From Paracoccaceae bacterium (GTDB lineage Bacteria; Pseudomonadota; Alphaproteobacteria; Rhodobacterales; Rhodobacteraceae): 64,000 nt of DNA. Below, piece by piece: positions 28,385 through 38,448 of the stretch. Position 1 is the first letter of the stretch. Each line of letters starts with the position of its first letter. Under the pieces are notes generated by a model. The model did not search any database and was not told where the DNA came from. It saw only the letters and a program-made list of their open reading frames with translations. The DNA lies in assembly GCA_009842205.1 (NCBI GenBank), contig VYFX01000001.1, positions 79,612-143,611 on the forward strand, written 5' to 3'. The position numbers and the translations under genes are program-made.

Positions 28385-29426
28385 AATTTTGAAGGAAATC
28401 GACTCCAGGGGACCAATCAGAATAGACAGGTACATGGAAATGGCCCTCTTCGACAAGGAACTTGGTTATTACAACAGGGCTAATCCCATAGGAAGCAAGG
28501 GTGCATTCATAACGGCACCTGAAATAACACAGGTCTTTGGTGAGTTGATTGGTCTCTTCATGGCACAGTATTGGATTGATTGCGGGCAATTCAAACCTGT
28601 TACACTGTTGGAACTTGGTCCTGGCAAGGGAACCCTGATGTCAGATCTACTCCGAAGTTCCCGAATTGTTCCCGGCTATCTTGATTCCTGCAATTTGTGT
28701 CTGTTGGAAAAAAGCCACTCGCTCAAAGAGCAGCAAATGAAAAATTTGCAAGATGCCAACCCCGCTTGGCTGGATTCATTGGATGAACTTCCTGATCAAC
28801 CAGTTTTCGCATTGGCCAATGAATTCTTTGACGCCTTGCCAATCAGACAATTCTTGAGGGGCAAACAATATTGGCAAGAACGATTGGTTGGAAAGTCAGG
28901 GGATAGTTTGCAATTTGAATTATCCCCGGAATTCGAATTCAAGCCTTTGGAGGCAAGATTAAAGGATACAAGTGAGGGAAATATTGTCGAAGTCAGACCG
29001 GGTGCTCGTGATTTTATCCAGGGTATTCTTGATAAGATAAAAAAACATGGGGGTATATTCTTGATTATCGATTATGGAGCAAGCCAATCACTTGGTGATA
29101 CCTTCCAAGCCCTGGAAGCGAACCAATACGCTGATCCGCTGGCAAATCCTGGCTCAGCCGATTTGACTTCACATGTCGATTTTGGTGCACTTGTAAAAGA
29201 TATTGAGGGCGTTTCGGTTTCTCCCCTATTGGGTCAGGGAAAATTTTTGCAAAATCTAGGTATCCTTCAAAGATCCCAAATTCTTACCAAAAACCTTACG
29301 GGAGAAGAGCTGGAGACACACCGAAAAGCTATTGACAGGTTAATCTCACCACATCAAATGGGTGACCTCTTCAAGGTCATGGCAATCTATGCAAACAGGC
29401 AACCTGTACCACAGGGACTTCACTAA
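28362..29426 (+). CDS. midA: NDUFAF7/MidA-family SAM-dependent methyltransferase
   Basis: 354-aa protein of the MidA family (Pfam Methyltransf_28); the mitochondrial homologue methylates an Arg in complex I subunit NDUFS2 during assembly. Visible signatures are FGELIGLFMAQYW, LLELGPGKGTLMSDLLR (SAM motif I, about 86-102) and ALANEFFDALPIRQF, plus a late FLIIDYGAS strand. It overlaps lgt by 23 bases and pgeF by one base (TAATG). A role in respiratory complex I assembly is inferred by homology. Confidence 0.9.
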   Translation: MMHPLKNKILKEIDSRGPIRIDRYMEMALFDKELGYYNRANPIGSKGAFITAPEITQVFGELIGLFMAQYWIDCGQFKPVTLLELGPGKGTLMSDLLRSSRIVPGYLDSCNLCLLEKSHSLKEQQMKNLQDANPAWLDSLDELPDQPVFALANEFFDALPIRQFLRGKQYWQERLVGKSGDSLQFELSPEFEFKPLEARLKDTSEGNIVEVRPGARDFIQGILDKIKKHGGIFLIIDYGASQSLGDTFQALEANQYADPLANPGSADLTSHVDFGALVKDIEGVSVSPLLGQGKFLQNLGILQRSQILTKNLTGEELETHRKAIDRLISPHQMGDLFKVMAIYANRQPVPQGLH

Positions 29427-30181
29427 TGTCACCCCATTATATTACCTCAAAATTGCTTGAACCGAAAAGGCATGGCTTCTTCACCAGAAAGAACGGGTTT
29501 TCCAAAAACCCATTCCAAAGCTTGAATTGCGGTCTAAATTCACACGATGACAAAGCCAGGGTTGTCAAGAATAGACACTTGATAGAAAAAACATTGGGAA
29601 TTGAGCAAGGAAACCTGGTATTTCTAAACCAAAAGCACACCTCCAGAATGGTTGTTCTGGAAAGCAACAGCGCGCCAACCTTCGAAGCCGATGGAATGGT
29701 AACTCAACAAAAAGGGCTAGGGCTTGCCATGTTGACTGCAGATTGCCAACCGATATTTTTTCTGGACCCCAGAAACGGAATAACCGGTGCCATCCATGCC
29801 GGTTGGAAGGGAACCCTCAAGGGAGTTATAAGAAATGCCATCAGGGAAATGATATCCCTGGGATCTGATGTTAAAGACATTCGGGTTGTTGTCGGACCTT
29901 CTATCAGTAAGGCAAACTATGAATTCGGCAAGGATCTGAGGGATGAGTTTGTGGACAATATCCCTGCTAGTGAAAGGTGTTTTTCTCAAATTTCCGACCA
30001 AAAATATCTTTTTGATTTGATGGGGTTAAGCCGCATTCTGTTACTCAAGGAAGGTATAAAACAAGTTGAATTTATTGACTTATGTACTTATCAGAATGAG
30101 TCGTGGTTCTTTTCCTGTCGAAGGAGTTTCCACCGGAATGAACCCGGTTTCGGATTAAACGCATCAGTAATTGTAACTTGA
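29426..30181 (+). CDS. pgeF: Purine nucleoside phosphorylase / PgeF-YfiH (laccase domain) protein
   Basis: 251-aa Cu-oxidase_4/YfiH-family protein. Members have been described as purine nucleoside phosphorylases/adenosine deaminases and as peptidoglycan-editing factors. Metal-binding residues are visible in NQKHTS, TADCQPIFF and GAIHAGWKGT. The C-terminal DLCTYQNESWFFSCRR segment is characteristic. Its start overlaps the midA stop. Confidence 0.93.
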   Translation: MSPHYITSKLLEPKRHGFFTRKNGFSKNPFQSLNCGLNSHDDKARVVKNRHLIEKTLGIEQGNLVFLNQKHTSRMVVLESNSAPTFEADGMVTQQKGLGLAMLTADCQPIFFLDPRNGITGAIHAGWKGTLKGVIRNAIREMISLGSDVKDIRVVVGPSISKANYEFGKDLRDEFVDNIPASERCFSQISDQKYLFDLMGLSRILLLKEGIKQVEFIDLCTYQNESWFFSCRRSFHRNEPGFGLNASVIVT

Positions 30182-30190
30182 GAAGAAAAT

Positions 30191-31336
30191 ATGCTACATT
30201 TTTCAGATAACGAATTTGATCGCCGTCGAAAGGCCCTTGAGAAAGCACTTGAAGCGGCTGGTCTTGATGGTATTCTCCTGTTTTCACCTGAAAGCCAGTA
30301 TTGGCTTACCGGCTATGACACATTCGGTTTTTGTTTTTTCCAGTGTCTCATAGTGGGTGGTGATGAACCCGTACTTTTGACCAGGTCAGCCGACAAGTTA
30401 CAGGCTGAAATCACCTCCAACATCAATGATGTGAGAATCTGGATTGATAATGATCAGGCCAACCCGGCGGTGGATCTCAAAAACCTGCTCAAGGAAAAAC
30501 AATTGCTTGGCAAGCGGGTGGGAATCGAAACCGATACACATGGCTTGACTGGGTTCAATTATAAAAGGACAATAGATCAAATTGGCAGTGAGGTCGATTT
30601 GGTTGAAGCAAGTGATTTGATATCCAAGTTGCGATTGATAAAATCCGAAGAGGAACTCACCTATGTAAAAAGAGCTGCAACCTTGGCTGATGATGCCTTT
30701 GATGCGGCTGTTACCATTGCTGCACCTGGTGTCGATGAAGGTACAATACTTGCCGGCATGCACAATGCAATTTTCAGTGGTGGTGGCGATTATCCGGGCA
30801 ATGAATTCATTATAGGATCTGCTGAAAACGCCCTTCTTGTAAGATATGCGACCGGTACCAGAAAACTGTCTGCAAATGACCAGCTGAACCTTGAATGGGC
30901 GGGCGTTTATCGCCATTACCATTCCTGTCTGATGAGAACCCTTCTGGTGGGCAAATCTTCACAACAACACAAGGACATGTTTGAGGCTGGAGTCTCTGCC
31001 CTCCTGGCATGTGAGGAAAAACTCAAACCCGGCAATAATATGGAGCAGGTATTCATGGCACATTGCGATACCTTGGACCGATTGGGTATGGGTGAATATA
31101 AATTAAATGCATGTGGCTATTCACTTGGTGCTCGGTATACTCCTAGCTGGATGGAAAGGGAAATGTTCCGGGCAGGTGCTACAACCGAGATTAAACCAGG
31201 TATGGTGTTTTTCCTGCACATGATATTGCTGGACGGAAACAACAAGGTGGCGATGTGTACGGGCAGAACTTCCATCGTATCTGAAGCGGGTTCCACCCCT
31301 CTTTCCAGATTACCGCTCGAATTGGTTACCGTTTAG
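30191..31336 (+). CDS. M24-fold (Xaa-Pro peptidase/creatinase-like) protein with degenerate metal site
   Basis: 381-aa protein with a creatinase N-domain (1-145; YWLTGYDTFGFCFFQ) and a pita-bread C-domain. The five canonical dimetal ligands (Asp, Asp, His, Glu, Glu) all appear replaced: E235 and C246 in the EWAGVY..HSCLMRT segment, Tyr in ACGYSLG, His in GMVFFLHM, and Gly in CTGRTS. Metal-dependent peptidase action is therefore doubtful; creatinase-type metal-free hydrolysis or a non-catalytic role are alternatives. It lies 9 bases after pgeF. As I recall, Rhodobacterales keep a similarly degenerate homologue here, so this looks like a conserved subfamily rather than decay. Confidence 0.8.
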   Translation: MLHFSDNEFDRRRKALEKALEAAGLDGILLFSPESQYWLTGYDTFGFCFFQCLIVGGDEPVLLTRSADKLQAEITSNINDVRIWIDNDQANPAVDLKNLLKEKQLLGKRVGIETDTHGLTGFNYKRTIDQIGSEVDLVEASDLISKLRLIKSEEELTYVKRAATLADDAFDAAVTIAAPGVDEGTILAGMHNAIFSGGGDYPGNEFIIGSAENALLVRYATGTRKLSANDQLNLEWAGVYRHYHSCLMRTLLVGKSSQQHKDMFEAGVSALLACEEKLKPGNNMEQVFMAHCDTLDRLGMGEYKLNACGYSLGARYTPSWMEREMFRAGATTEIKPGMVFFLHMILLDGNNKVAMCTGRTSIVSEAGSTPLSRLPLELVTV

Positions 31337-31396
31337 CAGTTGTCTTAACCTGGTTTCATTATTTCATTAAACTTTAACAGGGATTATTGAGGAATT

Positions 31397-32338
31397 ATGC
31401 CTGAAAACTTTCAAACTGATGTCTTGATTATTGGTTCCGGTCCAGCCGGTTATACAGCTGGTGTCTATGCCTCCAGGGCAATGCTAGAACCAATACTTGT
31501 ACAGGGAATCCAACCTGGAGGACAGTTGACCATAACGACGGATGTAGAAAACTGGCCTGGTGATACCATGGTTCTGGGTCCTGATCTGATGATGCGAATG
31601 GAAGAACATGCCAGATCAATAGGGGTCAATGTTATCCAGGATCATATTATTGATGTAAATCTGAAGAGTAGGCCTTTCCGGGCTACGGGAGACAGCGGAA
31701 ACAACTACCACGCTAAAGCACTGATTTTGGCAACCGGTGCTCAGGCGAAATGGCTTGGCCTGCCCTCGGAAGATTATTTCAAGGGGCATGGTGTTTCAGC
31801 CTGTGCCACCTGTGATGGTTTCTTTTTCAGGGGTCAGGAAGTTGTAGTTGTGGGTGGCGGCAATACTGCCGTCGAAGAAGCGCTGTTCTTGACCAAGTTT
31901 GCGTCCAGGGTAACCCTTATCCACAGACGGGATGAATTGAGAGCCGACAAGGTACTTCAACAAAGATTGTTTGAGAATGAGAAGATTGTTCCCCTATGGA
32001 ATCATGTCCTGGTGGAAATCACCGGTGAAAATGATCCAAAATCCGTAACCGGCCTGATTGTCCGCAATACTCAAGACGGAAGTACGAAAACCCTTTCCTG
32101 CAGCGGTGTATTCATTGCAATAGGCCATACTCCCTCATCAGAACTGTTTGTGGATAATCTGGAAACCAGGGAAGGAGGCTATATCGTAACTGAACCTGGA
32201 ACCACCAGAACTTCAATCCCGGGAGTATTTGCTGCCGGCGACCTTGTGGACAGCATCTATAGACAAGCTGTAACTTCTGCAGGTATGGGTTGCATGGCTG
32301 CTTTGGATGCAGTCAAGTTTCTGGCAGAATCCGGCTGA
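31397..32338 (+). CDS. trxB: Thioredoxin-disulfide reductase
   Basis: 313-aa flavoprotein that reduces thioredoxin with NADPH. It has FAD motif [16 protein letters not shown] (13-28), the redox pair in ACATCDG (about 136-142), NADPH motif [15 protein letters not shown], and the C-terminal [21 protein letters not shown]. It is full length and ends near a bidirectional hairpin shared with groEL. Confidence 0.95.
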   Translation: MPENFQTDVLIIGSGPAGYTAGVYASRAMLEPILVQGIQPGGQLTITTDVENWPGDTMVLGPDLMMRMEEHARSIGVNVIQDHIIDVNLKSRPFRATGDSGNNYHAKALILATGAQAKWLGLPSEDYFKGHGVSACATCDGFFFRGQEVVVVGGGNTAVEEALFLTKFASRVTLIHRRDELRADKVLQQRLFENEKIVPLWNHVLVEITGENDPKSVTGLIVRNTQDGSTKTLSCSGVFIAIGHTPSSELFVDNLETREGGYIVTEPGTTRTSIPGVFAAGDLVDSIYRQAVTSAGMGCMAALDAVKFLAESG

Positions 32339-32364
32339 ATTGATTTATCTCGAAAGTGCATAAT

Positions 32365-32390
32365 AAAAAAAAGGGGCCAAATGGCCCCTT
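32365..32390 (-). terminator. Intrinsic terminator of groESL (bidirectional with trxB)
   Basis: 8-bp stem AAGGGGCC / GGCCCCTT with a 4-base loop. On the minus strand it is followed by a run of eight T residues, making it a strong intrinsic terminator for groEL. On the plus strand, with TTAAATTT after the stem, it may also end trxB transcripts. Confidence 0.85.
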
Positions 32391-32414
32391 AAATTTCATT
32401 AATCGGTATGCGGC

Positions 32415-34064
<1,650 letters not shown>

Positions 34065-34109
34065 TTATAATTCTCCTTAATTGAATGAATTTAGTTTGTT
34101 TCCGAGTTC

Positions 34110-34397
34110 CTAGCTGATGATGCCAAGTACATCGCTTTCTTTCATGATCAACAGTTCTTCACCATCAATCGTTACTTCGGTTCCAGACCATTTTCCGAAC
34201 AGGATTCTATCTCCAGTGGACACACCCATTGGAATAAGCTCTCCAGAGTCCTTTCTGGCTCCTTCACCGCAGGCAATTACTTCACCTTCAGCGGGCTTTT
34301 CCTTGGCTGAATCAGGGATAATCAATCCTCCTTTGGTTTTCTCGTCGCTTTCAATCCGGCGAACGAGAATACGGTCATGAAGTGGTTTGAAATTCAT
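34110..34397 (-). CDS. groES: Co-chaperonin GroES (10 kDa)
   Basis: 95-aa lid of the chaperonin. The N-terminal [30 protein letters not shown] segment contains the mobile loop, with the later [14 protein letters not shown] core. TGGAG ribosome site upstream. The first gene of the groESL operon, under a CIRCE element. Confidence 0.97.
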   Translation of the reverse strand: MNFKPLHDRILVRRIESDEKTKGGLIIPDSAKEKPAEGEVIACGEGARKDSGELIPMGVSTGDRILFGKWSGTEVTIDGEELLIMKESDVLGIIS

Positions 34398-34430
34398 AAT
34401 TTCTTCTCCATTTGTTTTCGTGAGTGGTTG

Positions 34431-34457
34431 TTAGCACTCATCCATAGCGAGTGCTAA
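34431..34457 (-). promoter_or_regulatory. CIRCE operator (HrcA site) upstream of groES
   Basis: Perfect consensus TTAGCACTC-N9-GAGTGCTAA, 34 bases before the groES start. HrcA binds this element and represses groESL until heat shock. A possible -35-like TTGAAA (plus-strand complement at 34487-34492) lies upstream on the minus strand; whether it is read by the vegetative or the heat-shock sigma factor cannot be decided. hrcA itself is not in the window. Confidence 0.95.
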
Positions 34458-34759
34458 CAATGGAGAAATAGAAACCTTAAACCTGGTTTCAACAGATTCA
34501 TGAAAAAAATATCTCTCAGGAATAGGGTATTTTAAAATTGCTCATTGGCAATAACGACGGGCAGGAGGTGGCTTTGAATATGCAACCTGTGGCCATTCAG
34601 ACCTGAATGCTGTCACAACAATTTGACATCAGGAATAGGCATAGAGGCACTCAAAATAATTTTGGAAAGATTGCCGGCCTTGCCGTCAAAGTATGAAGAT
34701 GATATCTGAACCGGTGTCAGAATGATGCACCGGTTCAGTCTTGTATATGGTCCCCAAGT
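34458..34759. other. Intergenic region between groES operator and the BCCT gene
   Basis: About 300 bases without a supportable gene on either strand; only very short open frames. It holds the groES promoter region on the right flank of CIRCE and an 11-bp hairpin near the end of the BCCT gene. Confidence 0.6.
34706..34738 (-). terminator. Hairpin after the BCCT gene
   Basis: Perfect 11-bp stem CTGAACCGGTG / CACCGGTTCAG with an 11-base loop, 22 bases beyond the stop of the minus-strand BCCT gene. No clear T-run follows, so termination efficiency is uncertain. Confidence 0.55.
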
Positions 34760-36361
34760 TTACCGATTCAGGAATTCAAGATCGTACTTATCTTTTACGT
34801 CAGGTACGGGATGATCCGCATGCAATGCCTTGATTATGCCATAAATCATACATAACAGGATAACAGCAATCGGCAAACCAGCTACGATCGATGCTGTCTG
34901 CAAGGCACTCAGACCACCTGCCAGCATAAGAACACCAGCCACTACACCAGCCGTAATTCCCCAGAATAAACGAAACTTGATCGGTGGATGCTCGTCACCC
35001 ATGGAAAGCATTGTACACATAACCAATGTTCCAGAATCCGACGAGGTTACAAACCAGGAGATCAGCAGTACAGTAATCAACACCGTCAGTGGATAAACGA
35101 TCCACCCGTAGCCAAATCCAGCCAGGGTGGTGAAGACACCCGTAGCATAATCATTGTTCACTGCTTCTACGACACCGGCGTTATAGAAAAGATCAACACC
35201 CGTTGCTGCTCCACCGAAAATTCCCATCCAAAGCATAACGACCGTTGTTGGTATCAGAAGAACACAGAAACAGAATTGTCGGATTGTCCGCCCCTTGGAT
35301 ACCCTTGCGATAAATAATCCAACAAAAGGACACCAAGCGATCCACCAGCCCCAGTAGAAAATCGTCCACCAACTTTGCCATTGGTTTTCAGGATCACCGT
35401 TAATCCAGAACCCCATTGGAATCACATTCCACAGATAATCACCCAATCCCGAGATCATGATGCCAAGGACAAAAGCAGTTGGTGCGAGAATCAGGAATAT
35501 GAGCAGAAGGGCTAGCGAAGCCACAACATTACACTCGGAGAGGATGCGGACACCCTTGCCGACACCTGAAGCAGCAGAAGCAGTACCCATGATGGTAATG
35601 GCCGCAACAAGTATCAGTTGATTTGTTTGTGTATTCTCCATCCAACCCAGGTTTTCCAATCCAGCCGCGATAGGTGTTACTCCAAGACCTAATGATGTCG
35701 CCAATCCGAAGATGGTTCCAAATACACCTATCAAGTCAACAAGATGCCCCCAGGGGCCGTATATCCGATCCTTGAGAACTGGATACAAGGCAGTTCTCAA
35801 TGTTAGCGGAAGATCACTTCGATAAGCAAAATATGCGAGACTCAAACCAACCAGCACATACAAACCCCAACCGTGGAAGCCCCAGTGAAAATTGGTGATC
35901 ACGACTGCTGATATGGCAGCTTGGGTGGATCCCGGCTCAATCCCCTGTTGTTCAAGGAACGGTGAACCTTGTATATGGTACATCGGTTCAGCAACTCCCC
36001 AATAGATCAGACCTGATCCCAATCCCGCACTGAACAGCATACAGATCCATGAGAAAGTTGAAAAATCCGGTTCGTCATCTGGCTTGCCCAACTTGACATC
36101 ACCGAACCGACTGATCAATAGCCAGAAGACAAAGAAAAGGGCAGCATTCACCACCAACACGTAAAACCAGTCAAGACTGGTGATAATATAGTTCTTAGCC
36201 ACTGAAAATATCTGGCTTGAACTCTCTACATCGCTGATCGTGAAGCCGACAAATCCGATGATCATTACCATTGAGGCAATACCCATCAATGGGTTCATAC
36301 CAGCGAACAGGCCTGACTTGGCTACCAGGTTGTCTAACCTACTTGTTGTTTGATCAGTCAT
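34760..36361 (-). CDS. BCCT-family betaine/choline/carnitine-type transporter
   Basis: 533-aa secondary transporter with about 12 membrane segments. The aromatic substrate box of BetP-like carriers is visible: NFHWGFHGWGLY (W..W..Y in TM4) and the TM8 segment FYWGWWIAWCPFVG. The GSGLIYWGVAEP stretch is a family signature. Both termini are short (no long osmosensing C-tail as in BetP), suggesting a substrate-uptake rather than osmoregulated carrier. It follows a periplasmic binding protein gene by 29 bases. Confidence 0.93.
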   Translation of the reverse strand: MTDQTTSRLDNLVAKSGLFAGMNPLMGIASMVMIIGFVGFTISDVESSSQIFSVAKNYIITSLDWFYVLVVNAALFFVFWLLISRFGDVKLGKPDDEPDFSTFSWICMLFSAGLGSGLIYWGVAEPMYHIQGSPFLEQQGIEPGSTQAAISAVVITNFHWGFHGWGLYVLVGLSLAYFAYRSDLPLTLRTALYPVLKDRIYGPWGHLVDLIGVFGTIFGLATSLGLGVTPIAAGLENLGWMENTQTNQLILVAAITIMGTASAASGVGKGVRILSECNVVASLALLLIFLILAPTAFVLGIMISGLGDYLWNVIPMGFWINGDPENQWQSWWTIFYWGWWIAWCPFVGLFIARVSKGRTIRQFCFCVLLIPTTVVMLWMGIFGGAATGVDLFYNAGVVEAVNNDYATGVFTTLAGFGYGWIVYPLTVLITVLLISWFVTSSDSGTLVMCTMLSMGDEHPPIKFRLFWGITAGVVAGVLMLAGGLSALQTASIVAGLPIAVILLCMIYGIIKALHADHPVPDVKDKYDLEFLNR

Positions 36362-36390
36362 TTTATCTATCCTTGTAGTCTTTTGCCGAT

Positions 36391-37548
36391 TTATCTTGTC
36401 GTTCCTGAGGCCCCCTGACGTGCTGGCGCAGTCAACCAGGCTTGAAATGCTTCTTCCAACCTTGCATGGTTGTCAGCCCACCATTCGGCATCGGACAGGA
36501 TGTAGGCCTTGTCCTCATAGAGTGGTCCATTGGGAATCTGCGCCAGAATTTCATCTGGCAACAGTGGCATAGAGGATTTGCGCGTAGGTCCGTTAGGTAG
36601 GTACGTTACCATATTTGCCAGCGAATTACTACTACTGGCAAATCGGATGAATTCAATCGCCTCGTCTTTGTAAAGAGATCCTTTAGGTATACCGAACAAG
36701 TCCAGTTCTATCACCCGACCGTCGAATATCATGTTAAAGGCAGCGCCCTCTTCAAGCGAAGCTACCGCTCCGGTCGTAGCCCAAACGGAGGACATTACGA
36801 CTTCGCCAGTATTCAACATGCGTACTGGTTGCCGTCCGATTTCCCATATCTGCAAACCCGTCCTGATGGCGTTCATGACCTCGAGTGCCCTTTGTACACC
36901 ATCTTCGGTCTCAAGCATTGGATAAACGTCTTCTCGTTTTACACCGTCAGCCATTAATGCCCATTCCATAATTACAGTTGGATCGTTTCGAATAGCACGT
37001 GGTCCTGGAAAAGTTGTGGTGTCAAAGAAATCAGCAATACTCTCAGGTTGTTTGTCAGTAAAGGCGCTATTTCTGTATGCAAATGCCGTACCCCAGACAA
37101 TAACCCCAACACCGCAGTCATTCAGGGCACCTTCGACAAAATCTTCAGCTGCAGGAGTACCGTCAATGCCATCAGGCCATTGAATACCTGACAGGTTTTC
37201 AAGAAGCCCTTCCTCGCAAGCACGAAGGGAATCGGCTTGGGTCAGGTCCACAACATCCCAGATTACATTAGCAGATTCCACCTGATCGCGGATCTCACTA
37301 ATCCCTCCATTGTAATGTTCAACATTGACTCGAAGATTGTTGGTGCTTTCGTAAGGTCGGACAAACCCCAACATCTGGCTTCGCATGTAGGGACCAGTCC
37401 ATGTTGTAAAGGTTATGACGGGTTTTTGCCCAACACTATCTTGGTTTTCCTGAGCGTTAACCTCGGTTAAACTGCCTGACTGTATCAGCGCGGCAAATAC
37501 CACCGGTGATGCTAAACAAAACAACCGAAAAATTGTGGTGAATTTCAT
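36391..37548 (-). CDS. Extracellular solute-binding protein (spermidine/putrescine PotD-like)
   Basis: 385-aa periplasmic binding protein with a signal peptide (about 1-32, likely cut after VNA). The mature start (PVITFTTWTGPYMRSQMLGFVRPYE) and the later VWGTAFAYR and SIADFFDTTTFPGPRAIR segments fit the polyamine/iron-type cluster D receptors. No ABC permease or ATPase accompanies it; the only downstream partner is a BCCT carrier. It may serve an ABC system encoded elsewhere or, less conventionally, cooperate with the carrier. Ligand unknown. Confidence 0.85.
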   Translation of the reverse strand: MKFTTIFRLFCLASPVVFAALIQSGSLTEVNAQENQDSVGQKPVITFTTWTGPYMRSQMLGFVRPYESTNNLRVNVEHYNGGISEIRDQVESANVIWDVVDLTQADSLRACEEGLLENLSGIQWPDGIDGTPAAEDFVEGALNDCGVGVIVWGTAFAYRNSAFTDKQPESIADFFDTTTFPGPRAIRNDPTVIMEWALMADGVKREDVYPMLETEDGVQRALEVMNAIRTGLQIWEIGRQPVRMLNTGEVVMSSVWATTGAVASLEEGAAFNMIFDGRVIELDLFGIPKGSLYKDEAIEFIRFASSSNSLANMVTYLPNGPTRKSSMPLLPDEILAQIPNGPLYEDKAYILSDAEWWADNHARLEEAFQAWLTAPARQGASGTTR

Positions 37549-37690
37549 TGTTTATCTCCCGGTTACCTAATTTTTAATACCCCAAAAAGAAATGTTACTG
37601 CTTTTTTTATAATTTTCAAATACTTTTCTTTGGTGAAAAAAGAAAGATTTTTTTAGCCCCCTCTCATCATACTTTTGGCCCCCATAAATT

Positions 37691-37793
37691 ATACCAAAAC
37701 AACAAAGAAATCACCTATAGGACTTACGATATTGCCCTGCACTTACCGATTCATTCATTCGTACAATGAGTCTTTGCTTTGTTGTTTTGGTAT
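37691..37793. repeat. 17-bp perfect inverted repeat flanking 69 bp
   Basis: ATACCAAAACAACAAAG at 37691-37707 and its exact complement at 37777-37793. The enclosed 69 bp has no gene. The size resembles a miniature inverted-repeat element or the remains of an insertion-sequence end; a clean TA duplication is not seen at its edges. It lies 143 bp upstream of the binding-protein gene, whose promoter it may affect. Confidence 0.6.
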
Positions 37794-37906
37794 TATTCAT
37801 TTTTTTCATTGAATTACGATGCCATCAAATATCATGGTATGACAGCATAGGTTTTCAATCGAGCGTACTTTCCAGTGAAAGTTATTTTTATCAAAGTGCA
37901 AGTGTA

Positions 37907-38156
37907 TTATAGCTGAAGTTCGTAAAGTAAGGTTTGATCGCCCCTAGCGAATTGTTTGACCAAAGCAAGAATGCCATCAACTCAACCGACTTACCCACAA
38001 TGAGGGTTTGGGTTGATTGTTATGAACGTCAATAAAGTCCATGACGGCATGTTCCTCGGAGACTACTGATAGGTGCGGCTTTGGCTTCAACTGGTTTCTT
38101 GTCAATTCCGCAAACCACTCAATCGTGGCAAGAAATTGTGATATCTTTTGAAGCCC
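37907..38156 (-). pseudogene. IS630-type transposase C-terminal relic
   Basis: Reading the minus strand from 38156 gives fragments typical of the end of IS630-family transposases: FLATIEWFAELTRNQ, then VMDFIDVHNNQPKPSLW. After one frameshift near 37975-37985 comes DGILALVKQFARGD and a stop at 37907. These match the family layout (SWLN..ERWFAELT, then hN..PKPF.W, then DILA..). No catalytic DDE residues upstream can be read without further frameshifts, so the gene is dead. Confidence 0.7.
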
Positions 38157-38448
38157 TTAACAATAACCAATCCGTTGTTTGGTTTGGAAACAGTATCACA
38201 GTTGCCTTACAACGTATGACTGTTATCATGGTTGCAGGATCACCATGTTCTATCTCACAATCGACAATTTCATTACCGGAGTAAGTATCGTTCATTCTAC
38301 TCCTTTGGGTGTTTTAAACAGTAGATATCAAGTCTGACTTGGTATTGAATGCAAATGAGGTGTTGAGAGTTGCAAATTTGCCCCTAGATTTATTGTAGAT
38401 ATAGTTGATCCAACCGATAATTTCCTACAAGAAACAAAGGATTTGCAA

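Larger units (their letters stand above)
37549..38448. other. 900-bp AT-rich intergenic region with mobile-element relics
   Basis: No intact gene. It contains the promoter region of the binding-protein gene on its left, a 17-bp inverted repeat (37691-37793), a frameshifted IS630-type transposase relic (37907-38156, minus) and the leader of ppaC on its right. The only longer open frame, on the plus strand at 38081-38284, is antisense to the transposase relic and is not a gene. Confidence 0.7.

Noticed and set aside
38081-38284. Plus-strand open frame that at first looked like a fragment of an ABC sugar permease.
   Set aside because: The opposite strand reads as IS630-type transposase blocks in family order, which explains the sequence better; the plus-strand frame is a shadow.
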